DNA of 43,894 nucleotides, from assembly GCA_910585295.1 (NCBI GenBank), contig CAJUDE010000029.1, positions 1-43,894 on the forward strand, given 5' to 3'. Shown piece after piece: positions 16,306 through 25,500 of the stretch. Source of the stretch: an uncultured Lachnospiraceae bacterium (GTDB lineage: Bacteria > Bacillota > Clostridia > Lachnospirales > Lachnospiraceae). Position numbers and translations under genes: made by a program. A model generated the notes under the pieces. It saw only the letters and a list, made by a program, of their open reading frames with translations, was not told the DNA's origin and did no database searches. Every line of letters starts with the position of its first letter. Within the stretch, counting starts at the first letter, position 1.

Positions 16306-16342
16306 AAGCCCAAATACTTATATAACACAAGTATTTGGGCTT
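16306..16342 (+). terminator. Hairpin terminator, 14-bp stem
   Basis: AAGCCCAAATACTT (16306-16319) pairs perfectly with AAGTATTTGGGCTT (16329-16342). It lies between the HTH gene and the oppositely directed tRNA pair, so it can serve both strands. Confidence 0.7.
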
Positions 16343-16445
16343 CCAATGATGTCTAAATATTAACTTTAAGGTTATACAGAACTGCTCCTATTCTGCAAAA
16401 AGATATATCTATCACTGAACTCTTTGGCTCTATTCAGGTCCAGAG

Positions 16446-16519
16446 TAGCGGAAGAGGGATTTGAACCCCCGACACCACGGGTATGAACCGTGTGCTCTCG
16501 CCAACTGAGCTATTCCGCC
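16446..16519 (-). tRNA. tRNA-Met (anticodon CAT)
   Basis: A cloverleaf on the minus strand. GGCGGAA/TTCCGCT is the acceptor stem with a G-T first pair, the D arm is AGCTCAGTTGGCGAGAGC, and the stem CACGG/CCGTG holds the loop TTCATAC. The T arm GGGGGTTCAAATCCC is standard. The first acceptor pair and D arm suggest an elongator rather than an initiator. CCA is not encoded. Co-transcribed with tRNA-Val upstream. Confidence 0.94.
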
Positions 16520-16555
16520 ATAAGATTGACAAATTCTTGTGAATACTCACAAAAA

Positions 16556-16628
16556 TGGGACCTACAGGGCTCGAACCTGTGACCCTCTGCTTGTAAGGCA
16601 GATGCTCTCCCAGCTGAGCTAAGATCCC
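16556..16628 (-). tRNA. tRNA-Val (anticodon TAC)
   Basis: GGGATCT pairs with AGGTCCC in the acceptor stem on the minus strand. TCTGC/GCAGA holds the loop CTTACAA, giving anticodon TAC, and the T arm has GGTTCGAGCC. It is the first of a two-tRNA unit; tRNA-Met starts 36 bases downstream. Confidence 0.95.
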
Positions 16629-16661
16629 ATGGTCAATGTCTTTCTCGTTGACTGCTTGTCT

Positions 16662-16691
16662 ATTATAATATCAATCCACGCAATATGTCAA
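16662..16691 (-). promoter_or_regulatory. Promoter of the tRNA-Val/tRNA-Met unit
   Basis: Consensus TTGACA (16691-16686) and TATAAT (16667-16662) on the minus strand with an 18-base spacer, about 34 bases upstream of tRNA-Val. Confidence 0.75.
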
Positions 16692-16763
16692 TACTTTTTT
16701 GAAATTTTTTCTATTTTTTATTTTCCTCCCGCCAAGGCAACGCTTCCAAACTTAAAATCCACC

Positions 16764-17483
16764 TCAAAGCCCTTTCATCATGCGTACGGACATCAGGCAG
16801 GTTTCCCCATTCGTAAAATAGACCATTCGGTTTTTTGTGTCCACTTCTTTTATGTTATCCTTATTTGCCAGAAATGACCGATGGCAACGCACAAAGTTGC
16901 CGCTTAATGTGCCTGTAAGTTCTTTCATGGTGCTGGAAAATTCAATTTGGCGGCCTTTCCCATGGAGGATGATTTTATGGACGTTATTGGAAGTTTCAAA
17001 GAACAAAATATCATCATAATCTATGTTGATTTTCCGCCCGCCAACTTCAACCGTATAGACTTTATGTGTTTTATTTGTCTCAAGGGCATAGCGTTCTATT
17101 GCATCTAACAGGCATTCCCTGATTTTTACTTTCGCTTCTGCAGGGTTATCTTTCAATACAAAATCCATTGCCTCCACCCGATACTGAAAAGTCATGTAGC
17201 TTAGTTCAGAATGCGCGGTTACAAATATAATAAACCCGCGGGGGTCAAACAACCTGATTTGTTGCGCCAGCCCCATTCCGTCCATGCTGCTGTTCAAGTC
17301 AATATCAAGGAAATAAACGCCTGTATTTTGGCTGCCCTTCACTTTTTGCAGCAACGCATAAGGGTCCCCTGTGCCTAAAACAAGCTCCATATCCAGTTCT
17401 TCTATCAGTATCGTATTTTGGATGGTCTGCACGATGGCCTGCCGCTGGGCGGCATGGTCTTCACAAACGAATACATACAGCAT
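16764..17483 (-). CDS. LytTR-family response regulator, AgrA-like
   Basis: A 239-residue response regulator. The receiver domain (residues 1-125) has the acidic pair CEDH near residues 8-11 and the phospho-acceptor Asp60 in VYFLDIDLN. The C-terminal LytTR DNA-binding domain (about 140-239) has YTVEVGGRKINIDYDDILFF, FVRCHRSFLANKDNIKEVD and so on. By family knowledge it is phosphorylated by the GHKL kinase encoded 160 bases upstream and then binds direct repeats in promoters. No agrB or agrD gene is near, so the pair is an orphan. Candidate targets are the two secreted-protein genes at 20168 and 21543. Confidence 0.92.
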   Translation of the reverse strand: MLYVFVCEDHAAQRQAIVQTIQNTILIEELDMELVLGTGDPYALLQKVKGSQNTGVYFLDIDLNSSMDGMGLAQQIRLFDPRGFIIFVTAHSELSYMTFQYRVEAMDFVLKDNPAEAKVKIRECLLDAIERYALETNKTHKVYTVEVGGRKINIDYDDILFFETSNNVHKIILHGKGRQIEFSSTMKELTGTLSGNFVRCHRSFLANKDNIKEVDTKNRMVYFTNGETCLMSVRMMKGL

Positions 17484-17545
17484 TATAATGCCACTCCTTT
17501 CTGCCGATAATCTCCTAAGTAATTATGAAACTGCCAAATGATCAA

Positions 17546-17616
17546 AATTTCATATACAATTACTACACTTTTATTGAAATATTTCTTCTCAAAGTTTTTG
17601 AATTGTATATGAAATT
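17546..17616. repeat. 16-bp perfect inverted repeat between kinase and regulator
   Basis: AATTTCATATACAATT at 17546-17561 is the exact reverse complement of 17601-17616, with 39 bases between. It occupies the gap between the kinase stop and the regulator start. It may be an mRNA stem that separates expression of the two genes, or paired operator arms. Confidence 0.7.
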
Positions 17617-17643
17617 CATAAAACGATTGAGTTTCGCAAACGC

Positions 17644-18927
17644 CTAAATAATCTCCATATGCTGTATAAAATAACCAGGCTGCATTGTTGTTTCCAGCAG
17701 CACGTTATCATAGGAACTGATGATTTTCTGAGCGTTGGAAAGCCCAATCCCCTGATGCCCAGCCTTTGTGCTAAAGCCTTTTTGCTTTAACTTGTGCAGC
17801 GCCAAACCGTTATCCTGAAAATGATTGCTTATGGTAATTGACACGCCAGGCTGATTCTGAATGATATTTAACCCTATTTGCGGCTTTTGGGCCTCCAATG
17901 CAGCCTCAATCGCATTGTCCAAAAAAATCCCCAGTATTCTGGCAAGGTCAACGGTGTCTATCTGAAAGCCGCCTACTTTGTCAGGAATATCTATCGCGAC
18001 GTCAATTCCTGACTCATGGGCATAAATCATTTTTGCAGAGAGCAGGCTCTTGATTTCCAGCACGCCGATGTTGCTCAGTTGGTTCAGCTTGTAATCCCCT
18101 TGGTCAATCAGGTTCTTAGTTGGGAAAATTTTATTTTCAAAAAATTCCTTTAACCCTTCCATATCGCAATTTTCAATATAGCCGGACATTGAAAGCAAAA
18201 TGTTCACATAATCATGCTTAAAGGAACGCAGGCCATTGTACATGGCTTCCAGATTATGTGTGTAACCTTGCAAATCCTGCAGGGCTTTCTGTTTTTCCTC
18301 TGTGTGTATTTGTTCCAGCCAAAAACGGCGCATAGCCAGGCATAAAAAAAGCATAACCAGCAGATACCCAGAAATATGCAGCGCATTATTATATATCATT
18401 TTACCAAAAGAGCCGTCTTGGCCTGGGATCAAATCATCAAACAGATAGATGGTTATCAGCAGCAGTAACGCGGCGTCAACCACATACCATGTCTGCAAAA
18501 AGCGTAAAATGCCTTTGCCTGACAGTAACAATTTTTTAAGCAGCCTGCCACAAAGCAGCGTAATAAAATAAAACAGCAAAATGCGCATTAAGCTGACGCC
18601 GAAAGAAAAATATTGCTGATTTAATAACGCCGCGGGAATCAACAAATCCAGAAAAATTACCAGAAAATTATCTGTTATGACGGCAAGCACAAACCCAAGC
18701 ATGCCCATACAAACATTCTGGGCCGCGGTATCCCGGCAGGTAACCAACCCATAAACGCAAGCCGCCACCAGAATCCCAAACAGGCCGTAGGGTATACAAG
18801 AAAAGAGCGTTACAGGCAGCCCGGCAAGCAGCAAAAGCATATAAAGCGCAAGGAACGCCCTTAAGCCCATGCGTTTTGGCCATACATTACGGATGGCCAG
18901 GGAAAGCTGAAAAAAAGACAACAGCAT
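17644..18927 (-). CDS. GHKL sensor histidine kinase, AgrC-like
   Basis: A 427-residue membrane kinase. The first 200 or so residues hold about six hydrophobic spans (LRAFLALYMLLLLAGLPVTL onward). A coiled segment leads to the histidine box SFKHDYVNILLSMSGYIEN, and the ATPase domain shows ILGIFLDNAIEAALEAQ (N box) and HQGIGLSNAQKII (G box). This is the plan of AgrC-type peptide sensors. AAAGGAGG upstream and the hydrophobic N-terminus support the ATG at 18927; the open frame to 19035 would include the promoter at 18964. The signal is unknown, as no peptide gene is visible. Confidence 0.9.
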   Translation of the reverse strand: MLLSFFQLSLAIRNVWPKRMGLRAFLALYMLLLLAGLPVTLFSCIPYGLFGILVAACVYGLVTCRDTAAQNVCMGMLGFVLAVITDNFLVIFLDLLIPAALLNQQYFSFGVSLMRILLFYFITLLCGRLLKKLLLSGKGILRFLQTWYVVDAALLLLITIYLFDDLIPGQDGSFGKMIYNNALHISGYLLVMLFLCLAMRRFWLEQIHTEEKQKALQDLQGYTHNLEAMYNGLRSFKHDYVNILLSMSGYIENCDMEGLKEFFENKIFPTKNLIDQGDYKLNQLSNIGVLEIKSLLSAKMIYAHESGIDVAIDIPDKVGGFQIDTVDLARILGIFLDNAIEAALEAQKPQIGLNIIQNQPGVSITISNHFQDNGLALHKLKQKGFSTKAGHQGIGLSNAQKIISSYDNVLLETTMQPGYFIQHMEII

Positions 18928-18963
18928 TTCAATATATTCCTCCTTTCGAGATTTGCTTTTCTG

Positions 18964-18992
18964 ATTATACTGTATGCGGCCCTCTGTATCAA
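18964..18992 (-). promoter_or_regulatory. Promoter of the kinase-regulator operon
   Basis: TTGATA (18992-18987), 17 bases, TATAAT (18969-18964) on the minus strand, 37 bases before the kinase start. Confidence 0.7.
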
Positions 18993-19064
18993 GCGTTACT
19001 CCGCGAAAAACGCGCTTTTGCAAAAATAAAGGCATTCTGTGGAAAAATTAATACTTTGAGGAAG

Positions 19065-19093
19065 TTGAGGTTTCCGGGCAGGTATGCTACACT
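19065..19093 (+). promoter_or_regulatory. Likely promoter of the HAD phosphatase gene
   Basis: TTGAGG (19065-19070), a 17-base spacer and TACACT (19088-19093), divergent from the kinase promoter. Fit is moderate. Confidence 0.5.
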
Positions 19094-19136
19094 GTAGCTG
19101 CGCTGCCGCAATCTTTAACGATGGAGGAAATTTTGA

Positions 19137-19988
19137 ATGGACACAAAAAAACTTTTCCAGCTTGTCGCGCTGGACTTAGATGGGACCTTACTGAATTCTG
19201 ACGGCTGTGTGTCAGAAGAGAATAAAGCTGCAATCAAAAAAGCCACGCAGCAGGGCATTGTTTTTGCCATAGCTACCGGCCGCCCCTACTGCGGGCTGCC
19301 ATTGGAGGTTATGGAAGAGCTGGGCATCCAATACGCCATCACAGCCAATGGCGCAGCCATTTACCAAGCCCCTGAAAAAAACTGCCTGTTTGAACATTGT
19401 ATGCCAGCAAGCTTGGTCAGCAGCATCCTGGAAAAATTATTGAAGCTGGAAATACATATGGACATATTTACCCATGGAGACGCCTATACCCCAGCAAAAT
19501 GCCGGGAAACCCTGCGAAATATCCATAGCCTTCCAAGCTCTTTGAAACACTACATCCTCACTACCCGTGAAGTTGTCCCGGATATTATGGCTTTTTTACA
19601 GAAAGGCCAACCCCCTATCCAAAAGCTTACCTTGAATTTCCAGAAAAAGGAAGACGGAAGTTATATTGACCGGGAAGAAACCATACAAACCCTAAACCAA
19701 TACCCAAAGGTCACATACCTTTCCGGCGGTTATGGCAACCTGGAATTCACCAAAAATGGGGTCACCAAAGCCAAAGGGCTGTCTTTGCTCTGCAATTATT
19801 TGGGCATTCCCATAGAACAGTCCATTGCCTGCGGGGATAGCGAAAACGACCTGGATATTATAAAAGCCGCAGGGCTTGGGGTTGCCATGGCAAATGCACC
19901 AAAAGATATCTGCAGCCAGGCAGACGACGTCACTTTAAGCAACGATATGCATGGGGTTGCCGCCATGCTGGAAAAACACCTGCAATAG
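19137..19988 (+). CDS. Cof-type HAD-IIB phosphatase
   Basis: A 283-residue haloacid-dehalogenase superfamily phosphatase with a type IIB cap. Motif I is VALDLDGTLLNSDG (Asp nucleophile and Asp+2), motif II is VFAIATGRPY, motif III includes the lysine of GVTKAKGLSLLCNYLG, and motif IV is ACGDSENDLDII. Such enzymes dephosphorylate sugar phosphates or cofactors; the substrate cannot be told. GGAGGAAATTTTGA precedes the ATG. It lies between the divergent kinase operon and the secreted-protein genes. Confidence 0.92.
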   Translation: MDTKKLFQLVALDLDGTLLNSDGCVSEENKAAIKKATQQGIVFAIATGRPYCGLPLEVMEELGIQYAITANGAAIYQAPEKNCLFEHCMPASLVSSILEKLLKLEIHMDIFTHGDAYTPAKCRETLRNIHSLPSSLKHYILTTREVVPDIMAFLQKGQPPIQKLTLNFQKKEDGSYIDREETIQTLNQYPKVTYLSGGYGNLEFTKNGVTKAKGLSLLCNYLGIPIEQSIACGDSENDLDIIKAAGLGVAMANAPKDICSQADDVTLSNDMHGVAAMLEKHLQ

Positions 19989-20011
19989 CCCTGGCCTTTT
20001 CAGGGCTATTG
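19983..20011 (+). terminator. Hairpin after the HAD gene
   Basis: CAATAGCCCT (19983-19992) pairs with AGGGCTATTG (20002-20011) across the stop codon. It lacks a clear T-run, so termination may be partial. Confidence 0.55.
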
Positions 20012-20029
20012 TAACGCTTGGTACTTTAT

Positions 20030-20110
20030 TCACAATTGTTCATTCTTTTTTCACATTTTTTCCGCATATTTTTCACAAACTATTGACAATCTGTATTGCT
20101 ATATTATAAA
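20030..20110 (+). promoter_or_regulatory. Three TCACA boxes and sigma-A promoter of first secreted gene
   Basis: TCACA-led boxes start at 20030, 20051 and 20073 (spacings 21 and 22 bases). TTGACA at 20083-20088 and TATAAA at 20105-20110 with a 16-base spacer follow, the first -35 base lying 10 bases after the last box. The same layout occurs ahead of the paralogue at 21543. Direct repeats two helical turns apart next to a -35 are what LytTR activators such as AgrA and ComE bind; assignment to the regulator at 16764 is an inference. Confidence 0.65.
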
Positions 20111-20167
20111 ATACGGTAAACAAGCTATTTTTGTGTTTTATAATATTTTAGGAAAGGGATATGTATC

Positions 20168-21040
20168 ATGGGAAAAAGAATTAAAAACAACAGAATTGTA
20201 AGCCTAGTACTTGCAGCAATTATGATGGTATCCGTATTTGCTGTATCAGTTCCCCAGCAGGCAGAGGCAGCCAATGAATTGAAATTTAACAAAGGCAAAG
20301 GGAAGTCAACCGTTACCATCTCAGACGAAGATTGTACATATTTTACAGAAGAGATCTCTTATATTAAGTTTAAACCTTCCGTAACTGGATATATCACTGT
20401 GAAGATGACTAATGCATCATCCATTGCAAATGCAAGCGGATATATCACTCTTTGCAACAATAAGAAAAAACCCATTGGCCGCGTCAATGAAAGGTACCAG
20501 ACCAGCGCTAACAATTCCTGGGTTTACACTAGGACTTATGGCGTCCGCAAAGGGAAAACCTACTACCTGGCAGTAAACAGTGAAGACGGCGTAAAGATTA
20601 CTGCCAACATCAAATCTGCAAGCAAAAGCACAGCAAATACCAGGAAGAAAGCAAAGAACCTGAATGCTAATAAAAAAGCAAACGGCGTTATTATCGCTGG
20701 TGAAAATAAGGCTGACTGGTACAAAATCAATGTGAAAAAGAAAAAGAAAGTCAGCGTTAATATAACTGCAAAGACAAACGGCGCTACAGTAGAAGGCAAT
20801 TATATCAGGGGAATCCGGGACGGCATTAAATTCTCTTTCTATGACAAAAAAGGGAAGCCTTGGAGTTCCGACGCTTATGATTATGCATGTATGGCTGGCC
20901 CTGGAGGGATCACTTTCTCTATGAAAAACAACTATACAGGCGCAACTTCTGGTATTGACACTGGAATTTATTACATCAAGGTAGAGCGTTATACTAATAC
21001 TTCTTCTGGGTTCTATACTTTATCTTGGAAATATAAGTAA
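20168..21040 (+). CDS. Secreted protein with two PPC-like beta domains, paralogue 1
   Basis: A 290-residue exported protein. A Sec signal peptide ends at AEA|A (residues 32-35) after VSLVLAAIMMVSVFAVSVP. The mature part has two similar halves: an N-terminal repeat with YIKFKPSVTGYITVKMTN and a GVRKGKTYYLAV turn, then a Lys-rich linker (NTRKKAKNLNANKKANG) and a second half with GENKADWYKINVKKKKKV and a C-terminal GIYYIKVERYTNTSSGFYTL. Both look like pre-peptidase C-terminal (PPC) beta-sandwich units. It has no LPXTG or catalytic motif. It is clearly homologous along its length to the next gene. Function is unknown; extracellular binding is a guess. Confidence 0.82.
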   Translation: MGKRIKNNRIVSLVLAAIMMVSVFAVSVPQQAEAANELKFNKGKGKSTVTISDEDCTYFTEEISYIKFKPSVTGYITVKMTNASSIANASGYITLCNNKKKPIGRVNERYQTSANNSWVYTRTYGVRKGKTYYLAVNSEDGVKITANIKSASKSTANTRKKAKNLNANKKANGVIIAGENKADWYKINVKKKKKVSVNITAKTNGATVEGNYIRGIRDGIKFSFYDKKGKPWSSDAYDYACMAGPGGITFSMKNNYTGATSGIDTGIYYIKVERYTNTSSGFYTLSWKYK

Positions 21041-21076
21041 ACGAACGGAACCGAAGGGTTCTGATTGAACCATAAC

Positions 21077-21142
21077 AACTTACCAAGGGAAGGGGCGGCC
21101 GTCAACAGGCGTTGTGTTGCCTGCCCCTTCCCTTGGTAAGTT
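21077..21142 (+). terminator. Strong hairpin, perfect 20-bp stem
   Basis: Bases 21077-21096 (from AACTTACCAAGGGAAGG) are exactly complementary to 21123-21142, with a 26-base loop. It follows the first secreted-protein gene by 36 bases. No long T-run follows. The rest of the gap to about 21400 is AT-rich, and I see nothing in it. Confidence 0.6.
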
Positions 21143-21408
21143 TGCTCAGATTCATTTTTCCCAGCATTTGATTATGTGACTGTTACCAAAATATTTTCTT
21201 TTCCTAAATAACTCAAATATTTTATGTGTTTTACCCAAACAATTTCTAGTCTTTACAAAATATATTTCACGTTCTATATCTATACTTCCATTTAGCTTGA
21301 GATCGTTTTCTTGTCACTTCTCTCCTTTTTGTTTAGAATTCCATACCCCATATCCAGACAATACATTAACAAAAACCCCTATCATCTTAGAAATTTCTAG
21401 TACTTTAG

Positions 21409-21488
21409 TCACAATTTTCTGATAATTTTCACACTTTTTTCTTATAATTTTCACAAACTCTTGACAATTTAAGATTTTTTATTATAGA
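21409..21488 (+). promoter_or_regulatory. Three TCACA boxes and promoter of second secreted gene
   Basis: TCACA boxes start at 21409, 21429 and 21451, then TTGACA at 21461-21466 and TATAGA at 21483-21488 with a 16-base spacer. Box-to-promoter distance (10 bases) is the same as ahead of the first paralogue, while the sequence between boxes has diverged. This argues that the boxes are functional. Confidence 0.65.
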
Positions 21489-21542
21489 ATATAGCCCATA
21501 AAATATTTTGAGTTTATAAAAAACAGGAAAGGAAAATGTATT

Positions 21543-22445
21543 ATGGGAAAAAGGATCAAACGCAACAAAATTGTAAGCCTTGTGCTTACGGCATTTATGA
21601 TGGTTTCCGTATTTGCTGTATCAATTCCCCAGCAGGCAGAGGCCGCTGGAAGCCTGAACTTAAGCTTTAAAAATGGTAAAGGGAAATCAACTGTCACTAT
21701 TTCGGATAGAGAATGCACTGGGGCAACAAACAAAATTGCCTATATTAAATTTAAACCCAAAGTAACAGGGTATATTACTGTAAAAATGACAAATGCGTCA
21801 TCTGTAAGGGACGCTGCAGGCTTTATGTATCTTTGCAATAATAAGAAAAAAGCTATCAGCCACAAAAAGGAACAATATGAAACTAACCGTTCTCAATCTT
21901 GGTTTTATACTAGGACTTTTGGCGTACGAAAAAATAAAATATACTATTTAGCCGTAGAAAGTAGAGGCGGCGGGGTTAAGGTTACTGCAAATATTAAGGC
22001 TGCAAGTAAGAGCAATGCTAACACGCAAGGCAAAGCTAAAAACTTAAATCCTGGAAAAAAGGTAAATGGAGTTATCATCGCGGGTGAAAACAAAGCCGAC
22101 TGGTACAAATTCAATATCAAGAACAAAAAAATGATTCGTGTTTCTTTATCTGCAAAAACAAATGGCGCTGTAGCAGGGCAAGGGGATGGAGATTTCAGTG
22201 GAATCAAATACACTGTCTACAAAAGTGATGGAAAAAAACTTGGCGATGATTACGCATCTCCTTCTACCAATTCTACATGGAGCGAATATTTCAAAAGGAT
22301 TTATTACAATGGATACCCAACCACTCAAACAACTGGTTTAGATACAGGAACTTATTATATTAAAGTAGAACGCCATAAAAACACTTCCTCTGGGTTCTAT
22401 ACTTTAAGCTGGAAATATATTAATCGGCTTTCTTCATCCTATTAA
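21543..22445 (+). CDS. Secreted protein with two PPC-like beta domains, paralogue 2
   Basis: A 300-residue exported protein with the same plan as the preceding gene. The signal peptide (ending AEA|A at 32-35) is almost identical, as are TVTISD, YIKFKPKVTGYITVKMTN, LCNNKKKAI, GVIIAGENKADWYKFNIK and YYIKVERHKNTSSGFYTL. It differs most in the loop near 240-265 (a Ser/Thr-rich insertion) and has a short extra tail. The codons are more AT-rich than in the first copy. The pair arose by tandem duplication including the promoter. Function is unknown. Confidence 0.82.
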   Translation: MGKRIKRNKIVSLVLTAFMMVSVFAVSIPQQAEAAGSLNLSFKNGKGKSTVTISDRECTGATNKIAYIKFKPKVTGYITVKMTNASSVRDAAGFMYLCNNKKKAISHKKEQYETNRSQSWFYTRTFGVRKNKIYYLAVESRGGGVKVTANIKAASKSNANTQGKAKNLNPGKKVNGVIIAGENKADWYKFNIKNKKMIRVSLSAKTNGAVAGQGDGDFSGIKYTVYKSDGKKLGDDYASPSTNSTWSEYFKRIYYNGYPTTQTTGLDTGTYYIKVERHKNTSSGFYTLSWKYINRLSSSY

Positions 22446-22465
22446 ACACTTTTTGGAAAATCAAA

Positions 22466-22507
22466 ACGTCCTTAAAATAAGGTAACCTTCCCTTATTTTA
22501 AGGACGT
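22466..22507. terminator. Bidirectional terminator, 17-bp stem
   Basis: ACGTCCTTAAAATAAGG (22466-22482) pairs perfectly with CCTTATTTTAAGGACGT (22491-22507). It lies between the convergent second secreted gene and purL. Confidence 0.75.
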
Positions 22508-22579
22508 ATATCCCTGATATTTCAGGTTGTTTTATCTTTACAGACTATCGAAATTACTTATCAATGCCTTTTCCAGCCC

Positions 22580-25500
22580 CTATTTAAAATATGCCACGCC
22601 GCTCTCAAACAGTTTCATGTCCTGCTCGCCATAAATATTAATTGCAACGCTTTCTCCCCGGCGTTCGGAATGGGCCATTTTTCCAAGAACCCTGCCATCT
22701 GGGCTGGTAATGCCTTCAATTGCCAGATAGGAACCGTTAATATTCCACTCTTCATCCATGGTTGGCTTCCCTGCCTCATTTACATACTGAGTAGCCACCT
22801 GACCGTTTGCAGCAAGTTTTTCAATCCATTCCTGTGGCGCCACAAAACGCCCTTCCCCATGGGAAGCTGGAACACAATAGGTTTTTCCCAATACTGCCTG
22901 TGACAGCCAAGGTGATTTATCCGATACAACCTTTGTATAAACCATTTTGGAAATATGGCGGCCAATTGTATTATATGTTAAGGTAGGGGAATCTTCCTTC
23001 TGCTGGCAAATCTCCCCATATGGCACTAACCCCAGCTTCACCAATGCCTGGAAACCATTGCAGATGCCAAGCATCAAGCCGTCCCTCTCCTGCAATAACT
23101 TGTTTACGGCTTCTGCCATTTTCTCATTTCGGAATGCGGTGGCAAAGAATTTAGCGCTCCCTTCTGGCTCATCCCCAGCAGAAAACCCTCCTGGGAACAT
23201 AATTATCTGGGACTGCCCGATGGCTTTTACAAACACATCCACAGATTCTTGGATATCTTCAGCGCTTAAGTTCCGGAATACTTTCACTATCGTATCCGCC
23301 CCAGCCCGCTCAAAAGCTTTTGCGCTGTCGTACTCACAGTTTGTCCCTGGAAATACTGGGATAAATACAGTAGGCCTTGCCACCTTATGCTTACACACAT
23401 AAACTTTATCAGTATGGAACAAATTTTCTTCTATCTCTTCTTTCCCCTCCACTGCAATTGTAGGGAATACTTTTTCCAAAGTCCCAGTCCATGCATGGAC
23501 TGCTTCTTCCATGGATATCTCTACCGAACCATAGACAAATTTCTGCAGGCTGTTCACCTCACCAATCACCCTGCAATAGGACGGATGCCCGCAGCCGCTG
23601 CCTTCTGCTTCTTCTTTTACATATGGCTCCATGGCCTCTTTCATTGTCCTTTCTACCAGGCCTGTTTTATCTGCTGGAACCTCTGCAATAAGTTTGCCAA
23701 AATGTGGGGAGAACATGCAGTCCCCGCATACATCAGGCTCCACTGTAACGCCCAATTTATTTCCAAACGCCATTTTGCTTATTGCCGCTGCAATCCCTTT
23801 CCCATCCAAAGCATATGCAGACACAATCGCCTTTTGTTTAATCAGCTTATGGAATGTTTCATAGAGTTCCATAACCTGTCCATAGACTGGCAAATCATAT
23901 TTATCTGTTGCAATTTTAAAAATCATCAGCTTATTTCCTGGCTGCTTCAATTCAGGGGTGATAATATCCTGCTCTTTTGCCACATCTACCGCAAAAGATA
24001 CCAGCGTAGGCGGCACATCTATTTCATTAAAGGTGCCAGACATAGAATCTTTTCCTCCAATGGAAGGCAGCCCAAAACCAATCTGTGCGCTGTATGCTCC
24101 CAAAAGGGCTGCAAAGGGCTGGCTCCAACGGCTTGGGTCCTCACTCATCCTGCGGAAATATTCCTGGAATGTAAAACGGATCTTTTTATAATCGCCCCCT
24201 GCAGCCACAATCCTTGCCATGGATTCCAACACTGCATACACTGCCCCATGGTAAGGGCTCCAAGAGGACAGCTTGGGGTCAAACCCATATGCCATCATAG
24301 TGACCGCGTCACAGTTCCCTTCTGCCACTGGAAGCTTTGCTACCATGCTTTGCGTCTCTGTCAACTGATATTTCCCACCATATGGCATATATACGCTTCC
24401 TGCGCCAATGGAACCGTCAAACATTTCCACCAGCCCCTTCTGGGAACACACATTAAGGTCTGACAAAGTAGCAAGCCATGCCGCCTTAACATCGCCTTTT
24501 TTCAGCGCTTCCACAACTTCTGGGATCTCTTTTTCCTCAAAGAAATTTTCATCCTGGGAAGGAATGTCTACTTTCACAGATGTTTCCTGATGGGCGCCAT
24601 TCGTGTCCAAAAATGCCCTGGATATATTTACAATCTCTTTCCCCCTCCATTCCAGCACAAGCCTGGGTTCTTGTGTGACCACAGCCACTTCTACTGCCTC
24701 CAGGTTTTCCTCTTTGGCATAAGCAAGGAACTGTTCTTTCTCTTTTGGGGAGATTACAACCGCCATCCGCTCTTGGGATTCAGAAATCGCAATTTCTGTC
24801 CCATCCAGGCCCGCATATTTTTTCGGGACTTTATCTAATTGGACACGCAGCCCTGCAGCTAACTCACCGATTGCCACCGATACGCCGCCCGCCCCAAAGT
24901 CATTGCATTTTTTAATAATATGCGCCACTTCCTCCCTGCGGAACAAACGCTGGATTTTCCGCTCTGTGGTTGGGTTCCCTTTCTGTACTTCCGCGCCGCA
25001 TACTGCAGTGGATTCTGTATTATGGGCTTTTGAGGAACCTGTAGCCCCGCCGATCCCATCACGTCCGGTACGCCCGCCCAGAAGGATAATCACGTCGCCA
25101 GGGTCAGACGTCAGCCTTTGCACTGCGCGCCTTGGGGCAGCCCCCATCACTGCGCCAATTTCCATACGTTTTGCCACGTAATCAGGATGATAAATCTCTT
25201 TCACATACCCAGTCGCCAACCCAATTTGGTTGCCGTAAGAACTATAGCCATGGGCAGCCCCCCGAACCAGCTTTTTCTGGGGCAGCTTGCCCTCTAATGC
25301 GTCTTTTACCGATACGGTTGGGTCTGCAGCCCCTGTCACCCGCATTGCCTGGTATACATATGTCCGCCCGGACAATGGGTCGCGGATCGCCCCGCCCAAG
25401 CAAGTGGCTGCGCCCCCAAAAGGCTCAATTTCTGTTGGATGGTTGTGGGTTTCATTTTTAAAGTTCACAAGCCATTCCTCTGTCTGCCCATCCACTTCCA

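Noticed and set aside
17563..17619. 18-residue minus-strand ORF between kinase and regulator as a possible AgrD-like peptide
   Set aside because: No ribosome binding site, no Cys or thioester-like pattern, and it lies across the inverted repeat.
23387..24463. 358-codon open frame on the plus strand inside purL
   Set aside because: Antisense to a certain gene, rich in Cys, His and Phe as shadow frames are, and without a ribosome binding site.
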